From Calonectria ilicicola (lineage: Eukaryota > Ascomycota > Sordariomycetes > Hypocreales > Nectriaceae), in contig CP085830.1 in NCBI GenBank assembly GCA_020809705.1, forward strand, positions 4,526,001-4,590,000: 64,000 nucleotides of DNA, in the 5' to 3' direction. The notes beneath the pieces are model-generated. The model had not been told where the DNA came from, made no database searches, and saw only the letters and a program-made list of their open reading frames with translations. Positions 1 through 10,478 of this stretch are shown here, piece after piece. Both the position numbers and the translations under genes were made by a program. Within the stretch, counting starts at the first letter, position 1. Each line of letters opens with the position of its first letter.

Positions 1-1242
1 ACTCGATGCTTGGCTAAATTTGAGAACCTGTTTGCACGTGCTTCAGTCCGTGGAGACCCAATGCTTCTCTCCAAAACGTGGTAATGGGCCATGATAAAAA
101 ACATGGCCCACATGGCTAGAAATAGTGAGAGGCATTTGAATCTATGAGAAGAGAAATGGATGAATAGATTAATAGGTAAAAAGTAACCTGTTATGACGAT
201 GTTTAACTGACAAGTCATCCTGTTCTTTTTTTTTTTTTAATTTTTTTTTTATTTTCGTACTGTAGTCATCTGAGAGAAGCTCGTGTGCTGTGACTTAATT
301 GCAGGGCGACCGACAGCCTCGTTTATGTTCTTCAGCCATCACATTTTCGTTGAGGTCGAACCATTTCGGAATCTATGGATTCCGAATGCATGGTGAAAGT
401 CCAAGACCAATCTTTACTGCCATGTTTGACATGATCTGCACCAATCATATGCAAGATTTGAGAGTGAAATTTCTCACATTTGTCTTATTTGGCAAACTTT
501 CTGTTATCCTTATTGGCGGCGGGTGATGCCGCTGGTCTTGACCTGTACGTGCTTATGCATACTAAGACCAATCACCTCGCCTCAAACCGCGGAACATGGT
601 GCCGAGGTGATAGTTAGCGTCATCACAGCTGTTCCTGGCACTAGCGCAGGGCATGTCTCAGTTCTACAGGAGAAAATCTCCATTTTACAGACCAGAGCGA
701 TGGGATTTCTTTTGCCAAGTGGACTTCTGCTTGGAAAAGGGTAAAGGCTGATGGACTACTGTGTCTGATTAAACTCGGGCCGCAATCGTAGTGTAATGAC
801 GCGATCTCTTTTTTCATGCTGTGTGCTATTTCAAACCTGATCGCCTACTAGCTAATCTGGCAAGAAATTGAGAGTTTTGCATGTAGTCCCATTGATTGAA
901 TTGTGAATAAAAAGAGTTGGTAGAGCGAGAAAAAATGCACAAGGCCAAGCCGACAACTGGAAGAAGGGCCGACTCCTCAAACAGTCACAATCACTGCAGC
1001 AGAGAACTGGGTGTCTTGGTTCCGCCATCGACTTACCAACCCGCCTCATTGTTCCACAAATGGATTTCCTCAGACTGCTCGAAAAGGTGCAAAGTATATT
1101 AGATAATCCTGTTATTTCAACTATATATTCTCTTCGAGTTTCCCTCGATGGAAAAAAATCATCATCACTATCATTTCATTCCATTCACCACCTGCCTACA
1201 AACACTCTCTACTATCTCAAGCTAGGCAGACCATTTGCAAAC
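1..1242. other. Intergenic region upstream of the Kex2 repeat protein
   Basis: No gene is supported here; the open frames are short and lack recognisable motifs. A T-rich tract lies at about 227-250. The last ~150 bp serve as the promoter of the repeat protein: a TATATA element at about 1122-1127 lies ~120 nt before its ATG. Confidence 0.5.
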
Positions 1243-2976
1243 ATGCAGCCTTCAATTCTCTTTCTTTCTACCTTCGTACTCGCAGCTCTTGCTGCTCCCG
1301 TTGAATCTCAACCCGCCCTTGGCCTCAATACCGTCCAGGATGTCAAGCGGGCTTTGGATAACGTTCAACCTGTTGAACGGGCTGTTGTTGACACCGTCGA
1401 CAGCACCCTAGTTGCCAGACAGTCAAGGGGCCGTGGTCGTGGCCGCAACAGGAACAGCAACGACAGGGGTTTGTTGCGAAACCTTGGAGACCTGTTGGAA
1501 GATGCCCTCAAGAAGCGAGACTTCGAGGAGCAAGAGGGTGCCCTGACCAAGCGGGAACCCAGAAGGAACCGAAACAACAACAATGACGACGACGATGACG
1601 ACGATGGTCTGCTTGATAACCTGAACACTACTTTGGAGGATCTCCTTCGTAAACGATCCTTTGAGGAAGAGGACGGCGCTCTTACCAAGCGTGAGCCTCG
1701 TAGAAACCGAAACAACAACAACGACGATGACGATGATGGTCTCTTGGATAACCTGAACACCACCCTGGAAGATCTTTTGCGCAAGCGTGCCCCGCTTGAT
1801 GAGCTGGACCCTCTTGGCTTTTTCTCGGAAGATCCCTTCGCTATTACAGCCGACGATCTTCTTGTCAAACGATCACCGCTTTTGGGAGGCAACAACCGCA
1901 ACAACCGTAACAACCGTAACCGCGGCGGCCGAAGAAACCGCAACAAGGGCCTGTTGCGAAACCTGAGAAACACTCTGGAGGATGCTGTCAAGAAGCGAGA
2001 CCTTGAAGAGCAGGAGGGTGCCCTGACCAAGCGTGAGCCCGCCAAGGGTCTTTTGGACAACCTGGGCGATTTATCCGAGGATGCCCTCAAGAAGCGAGAC
2101 GAGCAGGAGGGTGCCGTTGCTAAGCGTGAGCCGAACCGAAACAACAGAAATAATGACAACGACAGCGGTCTTCTGGACAATCTTGGGGATTTGTTGGAGG
2201 ACCTCCTGCGAAAGCGATCTTTTGAAGAAGAGGAGGGTGCCCTAACCAAGCGTGAGCCCGCCAAGGGTCTTCTAGACAACCTAGGAGATCTATCGGAGGA
2301 TGCCCTTAAGAAGCGAGACATCGAGGAGCAGGAGGGTTCCATGGCCAAGCGCGAACCAAGGAGAAACAACAACAATAACAACAACAACAAAGACAACGAC
2401 AGTGGTCTTCTGGACAATCTTGGAGATTTGTTGGAGGACCTCCTGCGAAAGCGATCTTTTGAGGAACAGGAGGGTGCCCTTGCTAAGCGCGAGCCCCGTA
2501 TAAACCGAAACAACAACAACGACGATGACGATGACGGTCTCTTGGATAACCTGAACACCACTTTGGAAGATCTCCTTCGAAAGCGATCATTGGAAGTTGA
2601 GGATGCTGGTCTGACCAAGCGTGAGCCCCTTCTGGGAGGCAGCAACCGTAACAACAACAACCGCAACAACCGTAACAGCGGCGGCCGAAGGAACCGCAAC
2701 AAGGGTCTTTTGCGAAACCTGAGAAATACTCTGGAGGATGCTGTCAAGCGAGACCTCGACGCTCAGAATGATTCCCTGACCAAGCGTGACCCAAACAGTG
2801 GCCTTCTGGACAACTTGGGTGATCTGTCGGAGGATGCCCTCAAGAAGCGCCAAAACAACGACAACGACAACTACAATAACAACAACAACACCAACAACAA
2901 CAGGGGTGGCCGCCGCCGCAACCGAAACACCGGGCTGCTGAACAACCTTCGAAACCTTTTGGAGGACCTCATCTAA
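1243..2976 (+). CDS. Secreted Kex2-processed repeat protein (KEP type)
   Basis: A 577-residue intronless protein. The ATG at 1243 is preferred over an in-frame ATG at 1060 because it has a good context (GCAAACATGC), follows a TATA element by ~120 nt, and begins a clear signal peptide (MQPSILFLSTFVLAALAAP). The mature part holds 12 copies of a 14-17-residue motif, e.g. GLLDNLGDLLEDLLRKR, GLLDNLNTTLEDLLRKR and GLLRNLRNTLEDAVKKR. Nearly all end in KR, and most are separated by an acidic spacer ending in (L/A)(T/A)KREP plus Asn/Asp/Arg-rich linkers. Dibasic KR sites in tandem are the hallmark of Kex2 maturation in the Golgi, so the precursor should release many small amphipathic peptides. There are no cysteines and only one Tyr in the repeat region. 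The peptides' function (signalling, surface-active, effector or antimicrobial) is not evident. No modifying enzyme is adjacent. Confidence 0.9.
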   Translation: MQPSILFLSTFVLAALAAPVESQPALGLNTVQDVKRALDNVQPVERAVVDTVDSTLVARQSRGRGRGRNRNSNDRGLLRNLGDLLEDALKKRDFEEQEGALTKREPRRNRNNNNDDDDDDDGLLDNLNTTLEDLLRKRSFEEEDGALTKREPRRNRNNNNDDDDDGLLDNLNTTLEDLLRKRAPLDELDPLGFFSEDPFAITADDLLVKRSPLLGGNNRNNRNNRNRGGRRNRNKGLLRNLRNTLEDAVKKRDLEEQEGALTKREPAKGLLDNLGDLSEDALKKRDEQEGAVAKREPNRNNRNNDNDSGLLDNLGDLLEDLLRKRSFEEEEGALTKREPAKGLLDNLGDLSEDALKKRDIEEQEGSMAKREPRRNNNNNNNNKDNDSGLLDNLGDLLEDLLRKRSFEEQEGALAKREPRINRNNNNDDDDDGLLDNLNTTLEDLLRKRSLEVEDAGLTKREPLLGGSNRNNNNRNNRNSGGRRNRNKGLLRNLRNTLEDAVKRDLDAQNDSLTKRDPNSGLLDNLGDLSEDALKKRQNNDNDNYNNNNNTNNNRGGRRRNRNTGLLNNLRNLLEDLI

Positions 2977-3555
2977 ACGGGCATCACTGGAGGTTAGCGA
3001 TGAGTAGCGGCGCTCGGTTCAGGAGTTGTTGATTTCAAAGCAGCAATCCATTGGATATACAATCGCGACAAGAAAGTTTCTATTCTAGAGAGAGATCAGG
3101 ACAAATCATGGAAGATGCCTTCGTCATCTTATTACTTAGACCGGCCTTTCAACATCCGGCTAGGCTGTTTCAAAAGGACCAGGGACCCAACTCTCACCTT
3201 TTTTACAGACACAAGCCATTGAGCTTCATGGCACTCCGACTATTCTTCTATTGACGTATTATTGGTGGTCGGCGGATCACAGGCGTCCAGCTACTGATAG
3301 CTGGTTTGGAGAGAAAAAAAGGACAGTCTTTAGCTAGCTCACATTTTCATTATTAATAATCCATCATACTATTTTCTATCAAATAACTGAGTTGCCTAAT
3401 ATTGAATTACGTGATTACTTGCCTTGAGAGCTTAAAGCAACCAAGCTAGCCAGCCCTGACAACCACCAAGCCAACAATTGCCCTTCTGTTTAAACGGGTG
3501 TAGATATGTTAGAGAGCCACCGTACCAGGACAGATCTTACTTTTGAGGTTAATCT
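2977..3555. other. Intergenic region between convergent genes
   Basis: This is the 3' flank of the repeat protein and the 3' flank of the minus-strand regulator. It is AT-rich, with no supported gene or RNA. Confidence 0.5.
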
Positions 3556-5910
3556 TTATGAAATAGATACCTCACTTCCAGTGTCCATGATCCGTGCGGC
3601 TTGCGTGAAGAGCGTATCCATACGTAATAGAGCCGGTCTCAAGAGGGCAACAGCATCCTCGTTGTGAGCTAGGTCTCGCGACCGTTTTAAGGACGAATAA
3701 ACGCTTTCGAGAAGACGAAAGGTAGTCTGTACCCTGTCTGAGGTTGGCGCCATGAGAAATAGGAAAACGAGGAAATTTCCACATAAAATGAGCTGGGATC
3801 GCGCATCTGCAAGAAAGGGTTTAGGCGTCAGTACTAGGGCAAATGAGAGAAAAAAGAAAGATCTGGACGTACGGGCTCCCCAGAAAGATTTCAATGCATG
3901 CGAATCAATGCTATTGACAAAATCATAAAATGCACTGAATTCATTCAGCGCCTTGTCAAAAAATCGTCGAAGTGGCGATTTTGGATCAGCCTTGGCGCTT
4001 ATGGTAGTTGGCCACATGAGTGCGCGGAATAGCAAGGCCTTGACGGCGAAGTAAGCCAAATGTAAAGGTCCTACAAATTTGTGAGATTAAATTAGAGATC
4101 AATGAGGAGACTGGTCTTACCATTGATGGTAGAGTCTCGATGGCTATTTGAGGACAATTCCCCAACACAACTTGCAAGAAGAAGCTTCCAAGTTTCTAGC
4201 TGCTTCTCAATGTCGAAAAGCTTTGCTTCTCTTGTAGAAGAATCTCCAATAGTCGCTTTGTATGCTTCATCAGAACTAAAAAGAATTAGACATAAATATG
4301 AGTTCATTGATGGATTAACGTGGTACGAATCAAGCTTACTAAAATGAGTCCAGTAGCTGTCGGAGAATCCGGCTGAGTTTGACAGACTCGACAAACCGAG
4401 CATGCGCTGTGACGTTGGATGAAATGCATGCGCGGTCCACCAGATGATCAAGGTCCTCTTCGACGTCCTCGTCTATTGAAAACTCCTCAATCTGTAATAG
4501 CGATGTGGTGAATGACCCGTTGGAGATATGGGGAGGGTTTCCATGGCATACGGAAGTCCACACATCGCTGACATATGTGGCCCACCACAACTTCCTCCTC
4601 ACGTGCTTCTCCCACGGGGCAATGTTCCAATGCTTAGGATCTCGATGAAGCCCTAGAATCTGTGCACTGGCTACGGCTTGCGCTGACATAATCCAAGTTC
4701 GCGGTGTTTCTGTGGTAAAGTTGTCGCCTGGCCTTTCATGTACGAAAAGCAGCGAGGCTTGGAGTGTCCAGAGATTTGGCAGGTGATTCTCCACGAGTAG
4801 AGCATTGTGTGCTTGTTGAAAAAGAGAGTACAAGTTCACAGATATACTTTCGGAACAGAGAGGATCGCAATTTGAAGACATGAAACCAAGGGCATAGATG
4901 ACACCACGCAATGAGGCTGAAATAGATGTCCTGCTCTTGTAATAGGCGCGGAGGAAGCCGCCTTTAGAAACCAAGCAGTTCATAGGATGGACGTGTTTGA
5001 AGTAGAGGGATACTAAGTAGGGGCCATGATCACCTACTAGACTCTCAATTGTGTCTGAAGCTTCTTGAATGGCGATTCTATCTTGCTTTGGGAGGTCATC
5101 GGTAATGATGTTGAAATGAATCGGGGGCTCCCCGCAGCCCGGATCACCAGGAAATACCTGAACAACACCAGCGTCTATAGCGTTATGCTCGTTTACGATT
5201 ATCGAGCGTAGAGAAGCAAGAAGGTTGGTGTCTTGTTCCGCGGCAAGGCCAAGAGAGTGCGACGTACGTTGTTCACCGTCATGAAATGCCAGCTTCTGCT
5301 CCCTAGGGCTGTGGGTGGTGCTGCGCGTTAACGATCCGGAAGGCGAGCAAGAGGTTTGAGCCTCAAAGGCCTGGGTTTCATGATCACTCGGATTTGATGA
5401 CGGGGATGGGAAGACGATTGCGGGATTGGCCCCGAATGGCGAGGATGGGTTCTGGGTGTCTTGAATTGGTGTTTCTGCGATGCGGGTCTCCTCTTCCGCT
5501 AAATCACAAAAGGAGTCCAGAGACTCTTCTTCGTCTGAAGAATGTATGCAGTTTGAGTCATGGTTACTTTCAGCTGCCTCTGCCCTGGCTGACGAGATTG
5601 AATGAGCTCTTCGCCGCTTGCGAAGAGGTGGAGACCTTGAGCTGGATTCACATGCGAGATTCCTGGTCTTGCAGAAGAGACCTGGGAGTAGCGTTGTATT
5701 AGATAATCTGTTAAGGGGCTGAGAAGCGCAGGCGTACTCACAAGGGGGCGCAGTCTCAATGATGCACGCTGTTTTGCGCTTCCGACAAACGTCACAGGGC
5801 CGACTCTTGCGGCTGCGCCATTTCCTCGCAGAACCAAACTCCGAGCGGACTCTGAAAGCTGGGCCGCTACTGGGCGATGACCCAACGGGCTGGGAAGAGA
5901 GAGGCTCCAT
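3556..5910 (-). CDS. Zn2Cys6 transcription factor, DAL81/TamA-like, putative cluster regulator
   Basis: Five exons (5742-5910, 4340-5681, 4121-4275, 3873-4070, 3556-3806) give 704 residues. The first intron (5682-5741) splits the zinc cluster. After splicing the cysteines read C-DV-C-X6-C-X7-C-LF-C-X6-C, an exact Zn(II)2Cys6 pattern, followed by the basic run RKRRR. The middle holds the fungal-specific regulatory domain: HPMNCLVSKGGFLRAY near the start, then RDPKHWNIAPWEKHVRRKLWW, the RDP..W.I..WE...RK.LWW signature seen in DAL81/TamA-type nitrogen regulators (family knowledge). The C-terminal part includes GPLHLAYFAVKALLFRA and FWGAHARSQLILCGN. It lies downstream of the hydantoinase gene on the same strand with ~465 bp between them. 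Assigning it as regulator of the adjacent cluster is inference. Confidence 0.88.
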
Positions 5911-6375
5911 GCTGCGGCAGGTAGGATGAGTTGATAGGGTTGCTTTTTGCCAGCCAGCGAGTTCATTACAGTGGAACTTTAGAGCCGAATGCAGTGTGAA
6001 ATTGCGGCCGGGTCAACTACATCCGGCTATCGGTGCGGAGAAAGCCAGTAGAGGGGAATTGATTACAAGGTGCTGATAAGGAATGGCGCTATTCCGTATG
6101 GTTGGGTACACACTATCCTTGATATGATGCAGGGATTTCCCCGCTCTGGTCCCCGTAGATCGCGATATGACAGACAGTGTGCCATGTCGGCTGGGTATTG
6201 ATCCGAGACCTCCTGTCCTCTGGCTATGCTCACAAACTTTGTCGTCAAATCTACTGGGCAAAAAGATGCCGTGAGTTGGTGGGCAATATAAGATGAATTA
6301 CGATGGATTTTTGTCGCTTATAGGACTTTTACTTTTATCATTAACTAGCTTCTAAGTATCTAAGCCTAGCTATTT
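5911..6375. promoter_or_regulatory. Regulator promoter and hydantoinase 3' flank
   Basis: About 465 bp between the regulator start (5910) and the hydantoinase stop (6376). It must hold the regulator promoter, read leftwards. No copy of the GGCCGAT element found in the neighbouring divergent promoter is visible here, so autoregulation through that element is not supported. Confidence 0.4.
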
Positions 6376-9300
6376 TCAAGCTGCTGTTTTGTAAACGTCA
6401 ATAACACTACGTGGTTGCTTGTATTGTCCAATTGGCTTGTACGCTATATTATCAAAGCCCATGGATCCTGGGCCACCCAATTCCATGCCTCTCTTTGTGT
6501 CTGTCCACCGAGGAGATGCAGCGATGGCGATGATGACCACTCTTAATCCGTACTTGTACTCAGGAGTTCCTAGTCCGGCCCCTGTCTCGGAATCAATCAC
6601 GGCAATCAAATCTGGTACTGAGGCGAGGATGGTAGATGTGCCATCAGCGGTAACAGCCTCGACAAACGCATTCTCGTTCTTGAATGGGATCTTGATGGTT
6701 GCACTGGTCCCGTCACTTGTCGTACCATCAACCTCGAGGACGCCATAAGTGTGACCCGTCTTCAGAACGCGTTCGACATTGACCACTTTGCCCTGGGCTA
6801 ACACAGTTGCGGTTTCTGACCCACCAACTGCCTCAATAATAGATCGGGCTTTGTCGGCCACGTTCTTTTCCGTTGCAACTGCACGCCCTATCCACCAAGC
6901 TAGGGAGACGGTGTTGGTGACTGCTACATCTTGAACCTCTTTTGATGTCTTTGGTGGCCCAGCGTTGCCAGCACGGCATCCCATTTCCACGCAGGAAGCT
7001 CGAAGAGCCTTATCGACCATGACATCGGTGCGGCTAGATGTCATGGTGATGAAAGTGCCATCTCCACTTGCAATTGTTGAAGGGAGTAGTGCATTCCCCT
7101 TGGGCGAGCCGTATACATTTGGAGTTGTCTGGTACATTGTGGGATAGGCACGGCCCATAAAATCGGCGTCGACACATGGCACGCCCATTTGAGCCGAAAC
7201 TCCCATATTGACGACTCCATTACCGCCGCCGATTTCAAGTGCCACAAAGGCAGATACAGCTGGAGTCCCAGTGACTCGGAGCAATTCTTCATGAGCTTGG
7301 AGACACTCATTATTTTCCAGTCGTTCCATACTGACTTCAGGGCTTCCCATGCATCCTGTCCAGCCTACAAGTCGGTCATCAGCTAAGTATGATGGAGAGA
7401 CCACTTTGATGGTACCAGGGGCCTTCTCTAAGGTGGATTTTGCCTTTAGGTATTCCTGGTAAGGATCACCGCCGCCTCCGCACCCAAGGACCTTGCATCC
7501 TGCAGCAATAAAGTTCAAATCTGTGGGTGAAATGATCCATTCCTCGTTCTTTATGAGTGGTTTATAAGAGTTTAGATCGATAATCTTTGGAGTCTCTAAA
7601 TCGGCTTCCGTACCCTCATCAGTCTTGCTAGAACTCGCGGTTTCTTCGCTGGGGTTCAGTTCTGGGATCGCCTCGTCATCGATTGCTGTGCCGATGACGA
7701 CATCTAATTCTCCAATTGCCCTGGCGATCATGCGGGCTTTCTTATCTGCGTATTGAATGGGCAAGATGGTGAACTCGGCTACTTCGACAGTTTCCTTTTT
7801 GGCGCCTTGTGCGATAGTCTTTTCGATGGCAGATTGTCTGACCTTTTCTTGAGCTTGCTTCACTGTTTGATGAGATGTATCAATCACGGTGTCGATAACT
7901 GCAGAGACTCTTGAGATGGCGGCACCGACAGCGTTGGCAACCTCACCTCCCTTGACAGTTCGCATGGCCCGGACGCCGTTCCACGATTGGTTAGGGTCGA
8001 TAATGAGAGCACCACCACCTACTACCAGCACGTCGACGTCTCCCTTTTCTGTCTTCGTTCTGTCAATGAGATCTTCGAGCTTTTGTCGCATTGTGGCTTG
8101 AGCGTTCTGTATTAATTCTGGAGTTACATCCGATAGACGAGCTGGGTCACCGCCCACGCTCTCGAAATGGTTGTTTTCTTTGTTGGATGCAAGTGCAATA
8201 TCTGAGGTTGTCAGATATGCACCACCAAACATTCTTGCTTTGGTCAAAAGCTCAAGAGCCACGCTGTCCGGGCCGACTGTCACATTTCCATGGCTGGCTT
8301 CTCTCACGATACTGCCTCCACCCAAGCCAATGCTTTCGACGGCGGGAAGGGCAAAGTTAGTTCGCACCCCTCCGACAAAACTTGTTAAAGAGCTCATTCT
8401 CGGTAACCTATTGGCTAGTAACAGGCCGCTGTCTGACGTGGTACCTCCAATATCGATGACAACTAGGGAATCTTTGCTATTGGAGTCGCTGAGCCCCTCG
8501 CTTTCCATTGCTGCTCGCCACAAGAACTCGCCGCCGCGAATCGAGTTGGTAGGACCGGAATTAAATGTTCGAATAGGGAGGTCGATGGCCTCGGCAGCTT
8601 TCAGGACACTTCCGTCGTTCTGAGTCAGATATAAAGCGTATGGTTCGTCTTTAAATATATCCTTCATTGCCTTTTGAAATCCAAGAATGGTTTGCTCGGC
8701 CATGGGCCTCAGCGTTGCATTGAGAATGGCTGCATTTTCTCGTGCGAGGAAACCCAATTGGGACACTTCATGTGACATTGTGACGCGAGGTTTAAATTTA
8801 CCGTTCCCCAACTCAGTCAAGCGATTGACTAAAATTTCTCTTGCTCGCAGCTCTTGAGTGTGATTCATGGGCGAGTACATGCCTGAAACGACGATGTTGT
8901 TGTGGCCAGCCTCAGCTAGCTTCTCAGCGACATTGCTGATCTCGGATTCATCCAAGACGCTGATTTCCTCTCCGGATATCTGATATCCTCCATGGCAGAA
9001 GAATGTCTCTGATTTGATTTTCTTCCGTAAATCGGCTGGGAAATCGATAAAGGGACCCAGCTCACGTCCAAAGCCATTCTCAGGTCCTCCACACAGCCGT
9101 ACAACAGCTACGGGCTGCAAATGAGCCGATCTTTGTACAACGGCGTTGACAAAGTGAGTTGTTCCTATTATAACGCAGCTAATGGAAGATAGCGATACGC
9201 CGGATGCTTTGATGACTGTTTGTACCGCATCGGTAATACCAGTAGTGATGTTAGCGGTGGTGGGTGCCTTGTGAGAGGCTAGGATGGAAATGGGGTTGAG

Positions 9301-9455
9301 AGAAATGAGAACAGCATCAGTATTTGTGCCTGAGAAAAGCGGTGTTAGTCCAATCTTGATCCTGGAAACTTTTAAAGAGCCCCCGTCAACTCACCTCCCA
9401 CGTCGACTCCTATGCGATAGCTGGCGTTGCCATCGAGTATCTTTGATGGAGACAT
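6376..9455 (-). CDS. Hydantoinase/oxoprolinase family protein with DUF917 domain
   Basis: Two exons (9395-9455 and 6376-9329; intron 9330-9394) encode 1004 residues. The start ATG at 9453-9455 opens MSPSKILDGNASYRIGVDVG, and splicing completes the phosphate-binding GVDVGGTNTDAV of the Hydant_A_N domain. The Hydantoinase_A domain follows, with VVIDIGGTTSD near residue 310. From about residue 620 to 980 is a DUF917 domain, starting with a glycine-rich LGCGGGGDPY. Family members hydrolyse cyclic amides such as hydantoins or 5-oxoproline in an ATP-dependent way in the cytosol. The fungal hydantoinase_A-DUF917 fusion is not assigned a substrate here. A TATTTAAATA box at 9528-9537 lies ~75 nt upstream. 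The gene is divergent from the oxygenase, which suggests shared control and ring opening in the same pathway. Confidence 0.9.
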
Positions 9456-9764
9456 CGTTGGTGTGAGACTTTTTTTGGTGATCTGGCGACGAAAGGCTTC
9501 CAATACACCCAAGTTGTTGTCGGGGAGTATTTAAATAATTATCTTTGGTCTATGAATGAGGACATGCGCATTTGGGAATTTTTGGCCGTTATTCTGGTGC
9601 TCATTAAGTGCCATAGGAAACCCGCCAATGCTTGTTGAATCCGATACCATACCATCCACATAGTGCAAATGTGCGTCATGGCTGCTACACCAGCGCCGAT
9701 ACAACCAATTCAACTGCAGCTGTGCTGATCCATACCGCTTTTGGGCCGGATGGTGTCGGTAGTA

Positions 9765-9785
9765 GGCCGATCTGAGTTGGCCGAT
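9765..9785 (+). repeat. Direct repeat pair A, GGCCGAT-N7-GGCCGAT
   Basis: Two identical 7-mers start at 9765 and 9779, exactly 14 bp apart. The first copy is preceded by TA and the second by TT. CCGA-containing half-sites in direct repeat are compatible with a Zn2Cys6 dimer. A TCGG lies 7 bp before the first CCGA, at 9756-9759. Candidate operator; binding is inferred. Confidence 0.6.
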
Positions 9786-9923
9786 GGCGATAGGCATACT
9801 CCGCTGCAAGCTCGCCGCCTCTACAGGGGATACCCCGCTAATGTCGTGATAGTGCAAGCGGGGACTGGATAACGTTTGTCGGCGCGATTGGAGCCTCGCT
9901 CGGCAGCTGGGTATGATGAGATA

Positions 9924-9944
9924 GGCCGATAATAATAGGCCGAT
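9924..9944 (+). repeat. Direct repeat pair B, GGCCGAT-N7-GGCCGAT
   Basis: A second pair with the same 14-bp periodicity, copies at 9924 and 9938, each preceded by TA. The 7-bp spacer is AATAATA, unrelated to the spacer of pair A, so spacing and half-site are conserved while the spacer is not. It overlaps two GATA-type sites (9919-9924, 9927-9932). Confidence 0.6.
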
Positions 9945-10478
9945 GCAACAGTTGTGTGTGTAGTCGAGAGTATCGGGAAACCTCTCGACGAGTAGGTTAG
10001 CTGCACGATGGTGTCTCGGCCAAGTGGAAGTAAGAATACCGAAAAGGAAAATGGGCTTAGACGTGGTTGATGAGTTGTGCTGTCATCGGAAGCATTTGTT
10101 AGGGAGGATTGGCTTGCACATTGTTTCCTCCCCCGCACAGCTGCGACTAGAATGGAACGATGGCTTCTGACAAGAAGAGTTGCTTTGGTCTGGGGCGCAT
10201 AATTTTTGCTTTGCCTTGTTTCGCACGGCGCCTCCCGGCCTTTCAGGCCTCGTAGCAACAGCCCATGGTGGTAAGCAAGCGCCACTGTACTGTCCCACAA
10301 GGTCTCATGGGAGAAGTGATGCATGTATACCACCCATCACAATCCATCTCTATATAATAGACTGGTCATTTCAAAATCATCCCCCATTGTGACACAGTCA
10401 ATTAATTAAAAACTGGGTATTTTTAAATATCGTCGTTGGACTTTAAACAACTTTTTAACTTTGTGTATCATCTTCAAG

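Larger units (their letters stand above)
9456..10478. promoter_or_regulatory. Divergent promoter between hydantoinase and oxygenase genes
   Basis: A 1023-bp bidirectional control region. TATA-like boxes lie at 9528-9537 (leftward gene) and 10351-10359 (TATATAATA, rightward gene, ~125 nt before its ATG). Two direct-repeat pairs GGCCGAT-N7-GGCCGAT lie at 9765-9785 and 9924-9944. HGATAR sites, the binding form of AreA-type GATA factors, occur at 9788-9793, 9847-9852, 9919-9924 and 9927-9932; two of them overlap the second repeat pair. No gene is supported inside. Confidence 0.7.

Noticed and set aside
1365..2747. A 460-codon open frame on the minus strand
   Set aside because: It is the antisense shadow of the repetitive Kex2 protein: Arg/Ser/Leu-rich low-complexity translation, no start context and no family motif.
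1243..2976. Dikaritin/ustiloxin-type RiPP precursor
   Set aside because: The repeats lack the Tyr-containing core of UstA-type precursors, and no DUF3328 (UstY-type) or methyltransferase gene is adjacent; only the Kex2 layout is shared.
6376..9455. Several 60-150-codon plus-strand frames inside the hydantoinase gene
   Set aside because: They are shadows of a 1004-residue gene with clear domains on the minus strand.
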